Shown here piece by piece: positions 17,360-26,959 of a DNA stretch of 64,000 bases (positions within the stretch are counted from its first letter, which is position 1; each line of letters opens with the position of its first letter). The notes below the pieces were generated by a model. It made no database searches. It saw only the letters and a program-made list of their open reading frames with translations, and was not told the DNA's origin. A program made the translations under genes and the position numbers. Source of the DNA: Flavobacterium sp. A45 (lineage in GTDB: Bacteria; Bacteroidota; Bacteroidia; Flavobacteriales; Flavobacteriaceae). The stretch is from assembly GCF_002001005.1 (NCBI RefSeq), contig NZ_MUNX01000080.1, positions 1 to 64,000 of the forward strand. The letters run 5' to 3'.

Positions 17360-19396
17360 TTAATTAATTTTAAAGAATCCCTTTTCTGCAGTTGCATGGA
17401 AAGGGATTTTTTGTTGATTACAACTTGCTTCCCATTTTTTTTGAAACGATTTATAATTGGAAGCATCGGCTATTACAATTTTTGGTTTCATGGCTTGCAG
17501 TAATCTGTCAAAATTGATTTTTGGTGATTGCGTAAGGATTAAAATATCAGGTTGTACGTTTTTGGGATACGCCTTAGAGCTGTCGATCAGCAGTATTTTA
17601 TTTCCTTTAAAATAGATAAGATTTGTTAATTTATGTTTTTCTTTCAGTGTACTAAAGTTGGCCGTGAGATAGGAAGATAGAACTTTATTGGTTTTGGCGT
17701 TTTTTATCAAACTGTCATTGGCAAATAGTTTAACATTGTATCCATTTCGTTCAATAATACCTGTGTTTTTTGAAGTGTTCAGTACGATAAATTCGGTTTG
17801 ATTTTGGACTTTCCATTTTGTGGCAATAGTTGATATTTGAAAGGTTATAATGGCGATTAATACCCAAACTAAGTTTTTAAAGTGTTTCTGTTGAAGTGCA
17901 ATGGCAGCAGTTATAATTACAAAATAACTGCTGATTAATAGTGGTGTGTTTAATGGAATGTCTTTGATAATGAATTGTTCCAATGAGGCGATGAAGCTAA
18001 TTATTTTGTTCAAATAAAAAATGCTTAATTCCAGTATTTTTGCCAGATAATATGGAACCCAGCCGAATGCTGCCAAAAGCATTACCAAAACACCCAAGCT
18101 CATTATGAAACCCAGAAACGGAATCACGATTATATTTGTAATGAAGAACAATCCCGGAAATTGATGAAAATAATAAATGCTTAGTGGCAACGTGCCAAGC
18201 TGTGCAGCAAATGAAACGGTTAAAATATCCCAAAAGTAGTTCCCGATTTTGTTTTTTGGTTTCCAGATATTTGCCAATAAAGGCTGCAGCCAAACGATAA
18301 AAAACAGCGCTGCATAACTCAGCTGAAAACCAACATCGAATAAAAAGGAAGGCTGAAACAGTAAAATAAGCAAAATAGATACCAATAAAGTGTGATAGAT
18401 GTTTACACTTCTTCTCAAATATTGTCCAATCGCAACAAAGGAAAACATTACTACAGAGCGGACTACCGACGGCGCAAGCCCGGCCAGAATCCCAAAAAGC
18501 ATTAAACTGGCAAGTATAATCAGTAATTTGATGAAAGCTCCTTTTTTTGTGTTAGGAAAAGGTTTCAGTACAAAAGTGATAAACAACAGTATAAACCCAA
18601 TATGTAATCCCGAAACGGATAAAATATGTACAGCTCCCGCATATTGATAGTCTTGTATAATTTCGGGGTCAATTTCTTGTTGTTGCCCCATAATTAATGC
18701 GACGGCAACGTTTAGTTCTTTATTGCTGAATTTATTTTTTTCTAAATTTTGAATGATCCGAGTTCTGAACTGCGAAGCATGATGCCAAATGTCTTTTGTT
18801 ATTTCTGAATTGAGCTGAATTTCATTTGAGTCAGCATAGAGCTGGCCATAGATTTGTTTGTTTTCGAGGTATTTAGAATAATCAAATTGATTTGGATTTT
18901 TTTGAGTAGTGTTTTTAATTAAAGGAGCATTGATTTTTAGTTGATTTCCAATAATAAAAGGATGTGTCAAGCTGTCTTTACGGATATTGAGCAGAATTCG
19001 GCCCGATGCTTTTTCTTGATCAACCGAATTTAGCAAAGCAATATAGCGTTCATTGAAAGCCGTACTTTTTAACTTTTCCCTTAATGTCAGCGTAAAAGTA
19101 TGGTTCTTCTCAAAAATATTTTTGTAACGAGTGTAGTTATCTGGTCGATTGGAATCGGTGTGGACGGTTTGTGTGGTGGCACCAATAGAAAAGGCTAGGA
19201 GATAGACAGCAATTCCGAAATGTATTTGAATTTTGGTGTTTTTTTGGCTTGAATAATACGCACTGAAAAAAATAATAACCGTTATCGTCAAAAAAGCAAA
19301 TATTGCAGGAGGAATTGGTTTTAGGAAATAGATTGCGAGTACTCCAGCAATAAAGGCTAATGAAATTCTTGCTAATGGGAATTGTAATACTTTCAT
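17360..19396 (-). CDS. comEC: ComEC/Rec2-family DNA-uptake channel protein
   Basis: ComEC forms the inner-membrane channel for single-stranded DNA in natural transformation. I use the ATG at 19396 (MKVLQF), giving 678 residues; the frame is open five codons further upstream. The order is N-terminal membrane helices, the DUF4131 periplasmic domain (about 60-200), and the Competence domain with its hallmark LSVSGLHIGF and VRSVVMFSF motifs. The C-terminal region has metallo-beta-lactamase-like spacing but lacks the HxHxDH nuclease motif. In Bacillus and others that domain is thought to degrade the non-transported strand, so here another nuclease may do so. Transformation itself is not shown by one gene. 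Confidence 0.9.
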   Translation of the reverse strand: MKVLQFPLARISLAFIAGVLAIYFLKPIPPAIFAFLTITVIIFFSAYYSSQKNTKIQIHFGIAVYLLAFSIGATTQTVHTDSNRPDNYTRYKNIFEKNHTFTLTLREKLKSTAFNERYIALLNSVDQEKASGRILLNIRKDSLTHPFIIGNQLKINAPLIKNTTQKNPNQFDYSKYLENKQIYGQLYADSNEIQLNSEITKDIWHHASQFRTRIIQNLEKNKFSNKELNVAVALIMGQQQEIDPEIIQDYQYAGAVHILSVSGLHIGFILLFITFVLKPFPNTKKGAFIKLLIILASLMLFGILAGLAPSVVRSVVMFSFVAIGQYLRRSVNIYHTLLVSILLILLFQPSFLFDVGFQLSYAALFFIVWLQPLLANIWKPKNKIGNYFWDILTVSFAAQLGTLPLSIYYFHQFPGLFFITNIIVIPFLGFIMSLGVLVMLLAAFGWVPYYLAKILELSIFYLNKIISFIASLEQFIIKDIPLNTPLLISSYFVIITAAIALQQKHFKNLVWVLIAIITFQISTIATKWKVQNQTEFIVLNTSKNTGIIERNGYNVKLFANDSLIKNAKTNKVLSSYLTANFSTLKEKHKLTNLIYFKGNKILLIDSSKAYPKNVQPDILILTQSPKINFDRLLQAMKPKIVIADASNYKSFQKKWEASCNQQKIPFHATAEKGFFKIN
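17376..17412 (+). terminator. Terminator of thioredoxin-like gene, inside the comEC 3' end
   Basis: The stem AATCCCTTT / AAAGGGATT is followed by a T-run on the plus strand. It overlaps the last codons of the convergent comEC gene, so the same bases serve both purposes. Confidence 0.65.
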
Positions 19397-19469
19397 ATTA
19401 CCAAAGTACAAATTTTTTGTAAGAAATGTGTTCTTTTGTAAAAATGCTCTTTTAGGATAGTCCCTTGTC

Positions 19470-19586
19470 TTGCGTGAGGGATAGGAGCAAGCTACCGAAG
19501 TAGCTCGGATAGCCCGACAGTATAAAGGAAAGGAGCCGAATCACCGCAACGATGATTTGGCTCTTTTTCTTTATGGTGGCACGCCC
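19470..19586 (+). repeat. Intergenic hairpin repeat, copy A
   Basis: This gene-free 117-nt block reads GTGAGGGATAG, GAGC, a small stem-loop (AGCTACCGAAGTAGCT), then CGGATAGCCCGAC. A second stem (GAGCCGAATCA / TGATTTGGCTC) follows, and it ends in GGTGGCACGCCC. The GGATAG...AGC...CGGATAGCC frame recurs in copy B near 35.5 kb on the other strand. It resembles a dispersed non-coding repeat family that I recall from Flavobacterium genomes. The higher GC content sets it off from its surroundings. Confidence 0.55.
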
Positions 19587-19600
19587 AACTTATTTTAAAA

Positions 19601-20713
19601 TTACTTTATGGAATCAACAATTAAGTGAGCTGTTTTCTTGCTGGCGCCTATTCCGCCTAGTTTTTCTTCCAGTAAATCATAGTTTTCAAGCAGCGTTTTG
19701 CGGTAATTAGGTTCTAGGATTTTAGTTAATTCTTCTCGGATGCGTTTGGTTGAGCAATCGTCCTGAATTAATTCGGTTACGACTTCTCTGTCCATGATTA
19801 GGTTTACGAGCGAAATGTATTTTAGGGTGATGATGCGTTTTGCGATTTGATAGGAAGCCCAGCTGCCTTTGTAGCAAACGACTTCGGGAACTTTGAAAAG
19901 AGCGGTTTCGAGTGTGGCCGTTCCTGAGGTTACCAGTGCTGCGGTGGCGTTGCGTAATAAAGCATAGGTTTTGTTGGAAATAAATTTTATGTTTTCGCCA
20001 GAAATGAATTGCTGGTAAAATGATAGTTCCTGGCTTGGCGCCCCTGCAATCACAAATTGATAATCGGGAAAATCCTTGACAACGCTTAACATTACCGACA
20101 GCATTTTACTGATTTCCTGTTTTCGGCTTCCGGGTAAAATGGCGATAATTGGTTTTTCGGACAATTGGTTTTCGGTTCTGAAAGTATTTGCGTCAACACC
20201 CGATTGGTTGTGAATGGCATCAATCAGTGGGTGACCAACAAATTCAACTGGGAATTTATGTTTGACTTCGTAGAAATCTTTTTCGAAAGGCAAAATCACG
20301 TACATTTTGTCAATGTCGTGCTTGATGGCCGTGATTCGGTTTTCTTTCCAAGCCCAAATTTGTGGAGAAATATAGTAATGGTTTTTATAGCCGACTTGTT
20401 TGGCCCATTTGGCAATTCGCATATTGAAACCGGGATAATCGATGTAAATAATTACATCTGGTTTGAATTGCGAAATGTCATTTTTGCAAATGGTGATATT
20501 ATTTAAAATCGTTTTCAAGTTAAACGCAACCTCGATAAACCCCATAAAAGCGAGTTCGCGATAGTGTTTTACCAAAGTTCCGCCTACATTATGCATCAAA
20601 TCGCCACCCCAAAAACGGATGTCGGCATTCGGGTCTTCTTCATAGAGCGCTTTCATCAAATTGGAACCGTGTAAGTCTCCAGAAGCTTCTCCTGCAATAA
20701 TATAGTATTTCAT
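19601..20713 (-). CDS. lpxB: Lipid-A-disaccharide synthase
   Basis: LpxB (GT19) joins UDP-2,3-diacylglucosamine to lipid X to form the lipid A disaccharide. The 370-residue protein has the family hallmarks: GEASGDLHGSNL near residue 7, FWGGDLM, the acceptor-side GHPLID, the nucleotide-binding ILPGSRKQEI, and SGTATLE in the C-terminal Rossmann half. It acts at the inner membrane surface. The upstream neighbours are surE and a small membrane protein on the same strand, with a 115-nt repeat-bearing gap. Together with lptC at the window start it shows a standard LPS-bearing outer membrane. Confidence 0.95.
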   Translation of the reverse strand: MKYYIIAGEASGDLHGSNLMKALYEEDPNADIRFWGGDLMHNVGGTLVKHYRELAFMGFIEVAFNLKTILNNITICKNDISQFKPDVIIYIDYPGFNMRIAKWAKQVGYKNHYYISPQIWAWKENRITAIKHDIDKMYVILPFEKDFYEVKHKFPVEFVGHPLIDAIHNQSGVDANTFRTENQLSEKPIIAILPGSRKQEISKMLSVMLSVVKDFPDYQFVIAGAPSQELSFYQQFISGENIKFISNKTYALLRNATAALVTSGTATLETALFKVPEVVCYKGSWASYQIAKRIITLKYISLVNLIMDREVVTELIQDDCSTKRIREELTKILEPNYRKTLLENYDLLEEKLGGIGASKKTAHLIVDSIK

Positions 20714-20731
20714 TTTTGTGTATTTTTTAGT

Positions 20732-20823
20732 AGTTGCTGAGATTCTAAGGTACTAAGATTCTAAGATTAAAGCAGAGATTTTCAAAAAAACTTAGAATCT
20801 TAGAACCTCAGTAACTTAGAGGC
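20732..20823. repeat. Quasi-palindrome of TTAGAATCTTAG-type repeats
   Basis: The left arm repeats CTAAGATT-like octamers and the right arm carries their complement (CTTAGAATCTTAGAACCTCAG). This allows a long imperfect hairpin between surE's partner gene and lpxB. The short-unit reiteration suggests a slipped-repeat intergenic element. No terminator T-run is evident. Confidence 0.5.
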
Positions 20824-20828
20824 TATTT

Positions 20829-21101
20829 TTAAAGAAACAAAGTAACAATAGTGAGCATTATAACTACCAAAACGACACCTCTTGCCATAATTTCTTTATT
20901 CATTTTTAGTAAAACTCCGAAGGCGATTAAATCCAGTATGGAGCCAAGAGTTACTAATTTTCCTAGATGTCCTTCGGCTTTCATAGATTGAATTCCTGAA
21001 ATAAAATCAGTATGAACGATAAGCGTGAGGTAGAGGAACATTCCCAAGAGGGAAGCTAAAATTCCTATTATAAATCCGATGAGTAAATCTGTTTTATGCA
21101 T
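20829..21101 (-). CDS. Small three-helix membrane protein, unknown function
   Basis: I do not recognise a named family. The 90-residue product has three hydrophobic stretches (about 6-28, 49-66 and 71-90), with a short amphipathic loop around HTDFISGIQSMK. Its start overlaps the end of surE by 8 bp, so the two are translationally coupled. Position between surE and lpxB is its only functional hint. Confidence 0.75.
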   Translation of the reverse strand: MHKTDLLIGFIIGILASLLGMFLYLTLIVHTDFISGIQSMKAEGHLGKLVTLGSILDLIAFGVLLKMNKEIMARGVVLVVIMLTIVTLFL

Positions 21102-21873
21102 TCCAATCTCTTTTGGTTAAGTTTTGTATTGCGTGATGTGCTGTAAGGTCAAATTGTACAGGAACTATAGAAATAAACCCATTTTGCAAAGCCCATTCAT
21201 CGGTATCTTCGCCTTTGTCTTGATTGACAAATTCACCAGTAAGCCAGTAATAATCTTTGCCTTGCGGGGTTTGTCGTTTGTCAAATTTTTCCATCCAAAG
21301 CGCATTCGCTTGACGGCAAATTTTGATTCCTTTAATTTCTTTTTCTTTTAATTTTGGGAAGTTTACATTCAAAATAACACCTTCTGGAAGTTTATTTTTC
21401 AAAACTTCGAGGGTAATTGTTTTGATATAGGATTTGACTTGTTCAAAATCGGCATTCCAATCATAATCCAATAAGGAAAAACCGATGGCTTGTATGCCTT
21501 CGATTCCGGCCTCAACGGCGGCACTCATCGTTCCGGAATAGATGACATTTATAGAGGAGTTGGAACCATGATTAATGCCCGATACACAAAGATCCGGTTT
21601 TCGTTTCAGGATTTCGTGCACGCCTATTTTTACACAATCCACAGGTGTTCCAGAACAGCTGTATTCGATGATTGCATCGGTATCTTTAGAAATTTTATTC
21701 AGATGTAAGGTATTGTTTATAGTAATGGCATGACCCATTGCGCTTTGTGGTTTGTCTGGAGCAACAACAATAATGTCGCCTATTGTTGACATGACTTCAA
21801 TTAAAGCTCTTATTCCAGGAGCAGATATGCCATCATCATTTGTAATAAGTATTAAAGGCCTTTCATTTTTCAT
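21094..21873 (-). CDS. surE: 5'/3'-nucleotidase SurE
   Basis: SurE is a metal-dependent phosphatase acting on nucleoside 5'- and 3'-monophosphates and linked to stress survival. The 259-residue protein carries the metal-site motif ITNDDGISAPGIRAL at residues 10-24, SGINHGSN, and YSGTMSAAVEAG, all diagnostic of the family. It starts the surE / small membrane protein / lpxB unit. Confidence 0.94.
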   Translation of the reverse strand: MKNERPLILITNDDGISAPGIRALIEVMSTIGDIIVVAPDKPQSAMGHAITINNTLHLNKISKDTDAIIEYSCSGTPVDCVKIGVHEILKRKPDLCVSGINHGSNSSINVIYSGTMSAAVEAGIEGIQAIGFSLLDYDWNADFEQVKSYIKTITLEVLKNKLPEGVILNVNFPKLKEKEIKGIKICRQANALWMEKFDKRQTPQGKDYYWLTGEFVNQDKGEDTDEWALQNGFISIVPVQFDLTAHHAIQNLTKRDWNA

Positions 21874-21923
21874 TTAATTGCTGTTAAAAAGAATAATTTT
21901 TTGATAAAAATTGTATTTGTAAA

Positions 21924-21931
21924 CAAATGTA
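21924..21931 (-). promoter_or_regulatory. -7 element of surE
   Basis: TACATTTG on the minus strand matches TAnnTTTG exactly, about 50 nt before the surE ATG. No well-spaced -33 TTG is obvious. Confidence 0.4.
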
Positions 21932-22082
21932 CTAACACAAAATCTTATATTGCGAACAAATAAAATATTTTTTTGAGAGTATTTTTATAACTCAAAAAAA
22001 ATCTGTTTTTTATCTTTAACAAAAAATTATGCAGCAGAATTGGTAGGTGGCATGGTTTTTAATGTAACTTAGTTTAAAAAAA

Positions 22083-24329
22083 TTGATGAATTCTATTATT
22101 AGCTTTATGAAAAGGAATTATAAAATACTCATAGCTGTGGTATGCCTTTCGGCGACCTTATTTGCCTTTAATATTAATTCAAAAAAAGCGATTGATCCAG
22201 AAAGAGATAAACTGCTTTTGGAGTTGTTGTCATTTGTAATTGAAAAAGGACATTATAATCCTGCAGTTGTAGATGATAATTTCTCAAAAGGGGTTTACAA
22301 AGATTATATAGCTGCATTAGATCCGTCTAAACGTTTCTTCCTGCAATCGGATATTAATGAGTTTTCCAAATTCGAATTGGAATTGGATGATCAGTTGATT
22401 AATAAAGATTTGACTTTCTTCAATCTTACTTATGATCGTTTGATGCTTCGTATGGAAGAAAGCAAAAAGATATATAAAGATATTTTAGCAAAACCTTTTG
22501 ACTACAGCATTGATGAGGATTTTAATGTGGATTATGACAAAGCTCCTTATGCCAAAAATACTACTGAATTGAAAGAAAGATGGAGAAAACAAATAAAGCT
22601 GTCTACATTATCATCTTTTACTGATAAGCAGAAAATGGAAATAGAGAAAAAAGGAGGGACACAAGTGGCGTTTTCTACCGGTACTTCTATTGAGGACAAG
22701 CAAAAAACTGAAGAGGCTAAAAAAGTAAAAGACCCTAACTATGTTGCCAAATCGGCTGAAGTATTAGAAAAAGAAACAAGGGAAAGTTCTTTGAATTCAT
22801 TGAATGAATCTTTTGGATTTATGAATGATTTGAAAAGAGATGATTGGTTTACATTGTATATTAACTCAATTATGTCCCGTTTTGACCCGCACACGACTTA
22901 TTTTGCTCCTGAAGAAAAAGAAAGATTTGATGTGAGTATGAGTGGTAAGCTTGAGGGAATTGGTGCCAGATTGCAAAAGAAAAATGATTACACTGAAATT
23001 TCAGAATTAATATCTGGTGGGCCGGCTTGGAGAGGAAAGCAATTGGAAGCTGGAGATTTAGTGATGAAAGTGGCTCAAGGGAATGGCGTTCCGGTTGATG
23101 TTGTAGGAATGCGTTTGGACGATGTTGTTAAGAAAATTAAAGGCCCAAAAGGTTCTGAAGTTCGTCTTACCGTGAAAAAAGTAGATGGAACTATTCAGGT
23201 GATTTCTATCATAAGAGATATTGTAGAGATTGAAGAAACCTATGCGAAATCAAGTATAGTTGATAAAAACGGTTTGAAATACGGTGTTATTTATTTGCCT
23301 AAATTTTATATCGATTTTGAAAACAAAGACGGAAGAGATGCCGGTAAAGATATTGCTCTAGAAGTGGATCGTTTGAAAAAAGCGGGAGTGAAAGGTATTG
23401 TTCTTGATGTTCGTGATGATGGTGGTGGATCTTTGTCAACTGTTGTGGATATTGCAGGTTTGTTTATTGAGCAAGGGCCAATTGTTCAAATAAAATCGGC
23501 GGGTAAGAAAAAAGAAATTTTGTACGATACCGATAAAAAAATTGAATGGGACGGACCATTGGTAATTATGGTGAATGAATTTTCAGCTTCTGCTTCAGAG
23601 ATTTTGGCGGCAGCAATTCAGGATTATAAAAGAGGAATCATCATTGGAAGCAAACAAACTTATGGTAAAGGAACAGTTCAAAATGTAATTGACTTGAATC
23701 AGTTTGTTCGTAATAGTTCTGCGGGGGATTTAGGTGCGTTGAAAACGACTACCCAAAAATTTTACAGAATTAATGGAGGTTCGACCCAATTAGAAGGAGT
23801 AAGTAGTGATGTGGTTATGCCGGATCGTTATGCTTATTTGAAAATGGGAGAGCGTGATGAAGAAAATGCAATGCCGTGGGATAAAATTGATCCAGCTCCT
23901 TTTACAGTTTGGAATAATACTTCAAAATTTGATCAGGCTATTGCCAACAGTAAAAAGAGAATTGAGAATAATGTTCAATTTAAACTGATTGAGGAAAATG
24001 CCAAATGGATTGACAGCAGAAGTAATGAAAATACATATAGTTTGAACATAGATAAATTTAAAGTGGCTCAAAATCAAATTGAGGAAACGGCCAAAAAGTT
24101 CAAGCCAATTGTTGATTATAAAAACAATTTGAAGTTCACTTCATTACCGCATGAATTAGACGGAATGAGCAAAGATCCTGTTCTAAAAGAAAAAAGAGAA
24201 AGATGGCACGAGAGTTTAGCAAAAGATATTTACGTTGAAGAAGCCTTGAATGTTTTGGATGATTTACAATCAAAGTCAATTGTGAAAACCAGTATTCCTG
24301 GAGATAAAAAAAAGTTAGTTAAATCATAA
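22083..24329 (+). CDS. Tail-specific C-terminal processing protease (copy 1)
   Basis: This 748-residue periplasmic serine protease of the Prc/Tsp type (S41A) has an N-terminal membrane/signal segment (about 10-28), a helical domain, a PDZ domain (about 275-350, starting at LEGIGARLQ), the S41 catalytic domain and the C-terminal Tsp domain. The dyad is Ser503 (SASASE) and Lys529 (TYGKGTVQ). It cleaves proteins from the C-terminus. A copy at 24568 is closely similar. This copy contains about 23 extra residues after DKQKMEIEKK. In-frame Met codons at 22086 and 22107 are alternative starts; 22107 (MKRNY) aligns with copy 2. TATCTTTA at 22011-22018 may be its -7. Confidence 0.92.
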   Translation: MMNSIISFMKRNYKILIAVVCLSATLFAFNINSKKAIDPERDKLLLELLSFVIEKGHYNPAVVDDNFSKGVYKDYIAALDPSKRFFLQSDINEFSKFELELDDQLINKDLTFFNLTYDRLMLRMEESKKIYKDILAKPFDYSIDEDFNVDYDKAPYAKNTTELKERWRKQIKLSTLSSFTDKQKMEIEKKGGTQVAFSTGTSIEDKQKTEEAKKVKDPNYVAKSAEVLEKETRESSLNSLNESFGFMNDLKRDDWFTLYINSIMSRFDPHTTYFAPEEKERFDVSMSGKLEGIGARLQKKNDYTEISELISGGPAWRGKQLEAGDLVMKVAQGNGVPVDVVGMRLDDVVKKIKGPKGSEVRLTVKKVDGTIQVISIIRDIVEIEETYAKSSIVDKNGLKYGVIYLPKFYIDFENKDGRDAGKDIALEVDRLKKAGVKGIVLDVRDDGGGSLSTVVDIAGLFIEQGPIVQIKSAGKKKEILYDTDKKIEWDGPLVIMVNEFSASASEILAAAIQDYKRGIIIGSKQTYGKGTVQNVIDLNQFVRNSSAGDLGALKTTTQKFYRINGGSTQLEGVSSDVVMPDRYAYLKMGERDEENAMPWDKIDPAPFTVWNNTSKFDQAIANSKKRIENNVQFKLIEENAKWIDSRSNENTYSLNIDKFKVAQNQIEETAKKFKPIVDYKNNLKFTSLPHELDGMSKDPVLKEKRERWHESLAKDIYVEEALNVLDDLQSKSIVKTSIPGDKKKLVKS

Positions 24330-24354
24330 ATTTTAAAAGATATCATAGTAATTA

Positions 24355-24383
24355 GAAACGCTTCAATTTTGAAGCGTTTTTTT
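24355..24383 (+). terminator. Terminator after protease copy 1
   Basis: The stem AAACGCTTCA / TGAAGCGTTT with a 4-nt loop is followed by a run of Ts. Confidence 0.85.
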
Positions 24384-24440
24384 TATGAATTAAAATAGTA
24401 AATGTTAAATAATGGAATAAACAGCCTTTCAGGTCATTGA

Positions 24441-24475
24441 TTTGTTTAACTTCAAAAAACTAATTTATATCTTTA
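24441..24475 (+). promoter_or_regulatory. Promoter of protease copy 2
   Basis: TTTG (24441-24444) and TATCTTTA (24468-24475) are 23 nt apart. The -7 differs at one base from TAnnTTTG. The same TATCTTTA stands before copy 1, so the duplication probably included the promoter. Confidence 0.45.
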
Positions 24476-24567
24476 GCAAAACAATATCTGTGAATCGGAA
24501 TAGTTGGTGTAGATTTTAATGTTTAGAGGAATATTTAAATTTTTGTGATGAGTACACTTGCTATCGG

Positions 24568-26745
24568 ATGATTAAAAAAATATATGTATTTATGAAAAAA
24601 AAATATAGAATACTCATAGCGATAATTTGCCTTTCGGTTACTTTATTTGCCTTTACAACTAATTCGGAAAAATCAATAGATCCAGATAAAGATAAGCTGT
24701 TATTAGAATTATTGACGTTTGTAATTGAGAAAGGGCATTACGATCCGGCAACAATAGATAATGATTTTTCAAAAGGAGTCTATAAAGATTATATAGAAGC
24801 TTTAGATCCCTCCAAACGTTTTTTTCTGCAGTCGGATATCAATGAGTTTTCGAAATATGAATTGGAGTTGGACGATCAGTTGACCAATAGAGATCTGACT
24901 TTCTTTAATCTTACTTACGACCGTTTGATGCTTCGTATGGAAGAAGGAAGTAAAATATACAAAGAGATATTAAGTAGTCCCTTTGATTATAAAATTGAAG
25001 AAAATTTTAATGTAGATTATGATAAAGTTCCGTTTGCAAAAAACACAAAAGAGCTGAAAGAAAAATGGAGAAAACAAATTAAATTATCTACCCTTTCGTC
25101 ATTTACGGATAAGCAAAAATTAGAAGAAGATAAAAAAACAAAAAATCCTGCCTATGTTATAAAGTCATATGCAGTATTGGAAAAAGAAACGAGAGACAGT
25201 TCATTAAAATCATTAAATGATTCTTTTGGATTTATGTATGAATTAAAAAGAGACGATTGGTTTACGTTGTATATCAATTCTATTATGTCTCAATTCGACC
25301 CGCATACAACTTATTTTGCACCCGAAGATAAAGAGCGTTTTGATACGAGCATGAGTGGAAAATTCGAAGGAATTGGTGCCCAACTGCAAAAGAAAAATGA
25401 TTACATAGAGATTACAGAACTTATTTCCGGAGGTCCGGCTTGGAGAGGAAAGCAATTGGAAAAAGGAGACTTAATAATGAAAGTTGCTCAGTCAAATGGC
25501 GTTGCTGTTGATGTAATAGGAATGCGTTTGTCTGAAGTTGTTAAAAAAATCAAAGGAGCTAAAGGATCTGAAGTTCGACTTACTGTTAAAAAAACAGATG
25601 GAACTATACGTATTATTTCAATCATAAGAGATGTTATAGAGATTGAAGAAACGTATGTAAAATCAAGTGTTGTCGAAAAAAACGGTTTGAAATACGGGGT
25701 TATTTATTTGCCTAAATTTTATATCGATTTTGAAAATAAAGATAGAAGAGATGCTGGTAAGGATGTTGCTTTAGAGGTCGACCGTTTGAAAAAAGCGGGA
25801 GTTAACGGTATTGTTCTTGATGTACGTGATGACGGAGGAGGCTCTTTGTCTACAGTTGTTGATATTGCAGGTTTGTTTATTGAAGAAGGACCAATTGTTC
25901 AAATAAAAACGGCAAGTGAGAAAAAAGAAATTTTATATGATACCGATAAAAAAATAGAGTGGGACGGTCCATTGGTAATTATGGTAAATGAATTTTCGGC
26001 TTCGGCTTCAGAGATATTGGCTGCTGCTATTCAGGACTATAAACGTGGAATTATAATTGGAAGTAAACAAACATACGGAAAAGGAACAGTCCAAAGAGTA
26101 ATTGACCTGAATCAATATGTGAAGAATACTGCCTTTGGTGATTTTGGGGCTTTAAAAACTACTATTCAAAAATTTTACAGAATTAATGGCGGTTCAACTC
26201 AATTAGAAGGAGTAAGCAGTGATGTGGTGATGCCAGATCGTTATGCTTATTTAAAAATGGGAGAGCGTGATGAAGCACATGCACTGCCGTGGGATAGAAT
26301 TGATTCGGCACCTTATTCAGTTTGGAATAATACTTCAAAATTTGATCAGGCAATTGCCAATAGTAAAAAGAGAATCGAAAATAATGTTCAATTTAAATTA
26401 ATTGAAGAGAACGCTAAATGGATTGATAGCAGAAGTGCCGAAAATGATTACAGCTTAAATATTGATAAATTTAAAGTAGCCCAAAAGCAAATAGAAGAAA
26501 CGGCTAAAAAGTTTAAACCAATTGCGGATTATAAAAATAATTTAAAATTCACTTCTTTACCTTATGAATTGGAGGGAGCAAGTAAAGATTCATTACTGAA
26601 AGAAAAGAGAGAAAGATGGCATGAAAGCTTGTCAAAAGATATTTATGTTGAAGAAGCTTTAAATGTATTGGATGATTTGCAACCAAAATCAATTGTGAAA
26701 ACGGGCATTCCTATAGATAAAAAAGGAAAACTAGTTAAGTCATAA
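24568..26745 (+). CDS. Tail-specific C-terminal processing protease (copy 2)
   Basis: This 725-residue tandem paralogue of the preceding gene has the same domain order and the dyad Ser479 / Lys505. Long stretches are identical, especially the S41 domain and the C-terminal DUF3340 region ending LNVLDDLQ. It lacks the 23-residue insertion found in copy 1 between KQK and the KNPAYV segment. Each copy has its own terminator and a promoter-like element, so they need not be coexpressed. Conserved catalytic residues in both argue that both are active. Confidence 0.92.
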   Translation: MIKKIYVFMKKKYRILIAIICLSVTLFAFTTNSEKSIDPDKDKLLLELLTFVIEKGHYDPATIDNDFSKGVYKDYIEALDPSKRFFLQSDINEFSKYELELDDQLTNRDLTFFNLTYDRLMLRMEEGSKIYKEILSSPFDYKIEENFNVDYDKVPFAKNTKELKEKWRKQIKLSTLSSFTDKQKLEEDKKTKNPAYVIKSYAVLEKETRDSSLKSLNDSFGFMYELKRDDWFTLYINSIMSQFDPHTTYFAPEDKERFDTSMSGKFEGIGAQLQKKNDYIEITELISGGPAWRGKQLEKGDLIMKVAQSNGVAVDVIGMRLSEVVKKIKGAKGSEVRLTVKKTDGTIRIISIIRDVIEIEETYVKSSVVEKNGLKYGVIYLPKFYIDFENKDRRDAGKDVALEVDRLKKAGVNGIVLDVRDDGGGSLSTVVDIAGLFIEEGPIVQIKTASEKKEILYDTDKKIEWDGPLVIMVNEFSASASEILAAAIQDYKRGIIIGSKQTYGKGTVQRVIDLNQYVKNTAFGDFGALKTTIQKFYRINGGSTQLEGVSSDVVMPDRYAYLKMGERDEAHALPWDRIDSAPYSVWNNTSKFDQAIANSKKRIENNVQFKLIEENAKWIDSRSAENDYSLNIDKFKVAQKQIEETAKKFKPIADYKNNLKFTSLPYELEGASKDSLLKEKRERWHESLSKDIYVEEALNVLDDLQPKSIVKTGIPIDKKGKLVKS

Positions 26746-26763
26746 TACTAAAAATTTTAAGAT

Positions 26764-26802
26764 GAAAAGCAGGCTGTATAAGTTGAGACAGCCTGCTTTT
26801 TA
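26764..26802 (+). terminator. Terminator after protease copy 2
   Basis: The stem AAAAGCAGGCTGT / ACAGCCTGCTTTT with a 10-nt loop is followed by TTAATTTT. Confidence 0.85.
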
Positions 26803-26959
26803 ATTTTATGGGTTTAGTGCATAAATTTTTTGTTGTCTTTTGTTCAAAAAAAGGGCTGTTACTTTTAGGATAAAAGGACTTTACAAAAGAGGTTCTACTG
26901 AATTCATAGTTTTGTTAACATGAGGATTATTATTTTGAAAAATCATTGTTCGGATACAG

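Noticed and set aside
20165..20506. 113-codon plus-strand ORF opposite lpxB
   Set aside because: It is antisense to a well-conserved gene with no signals of its own.
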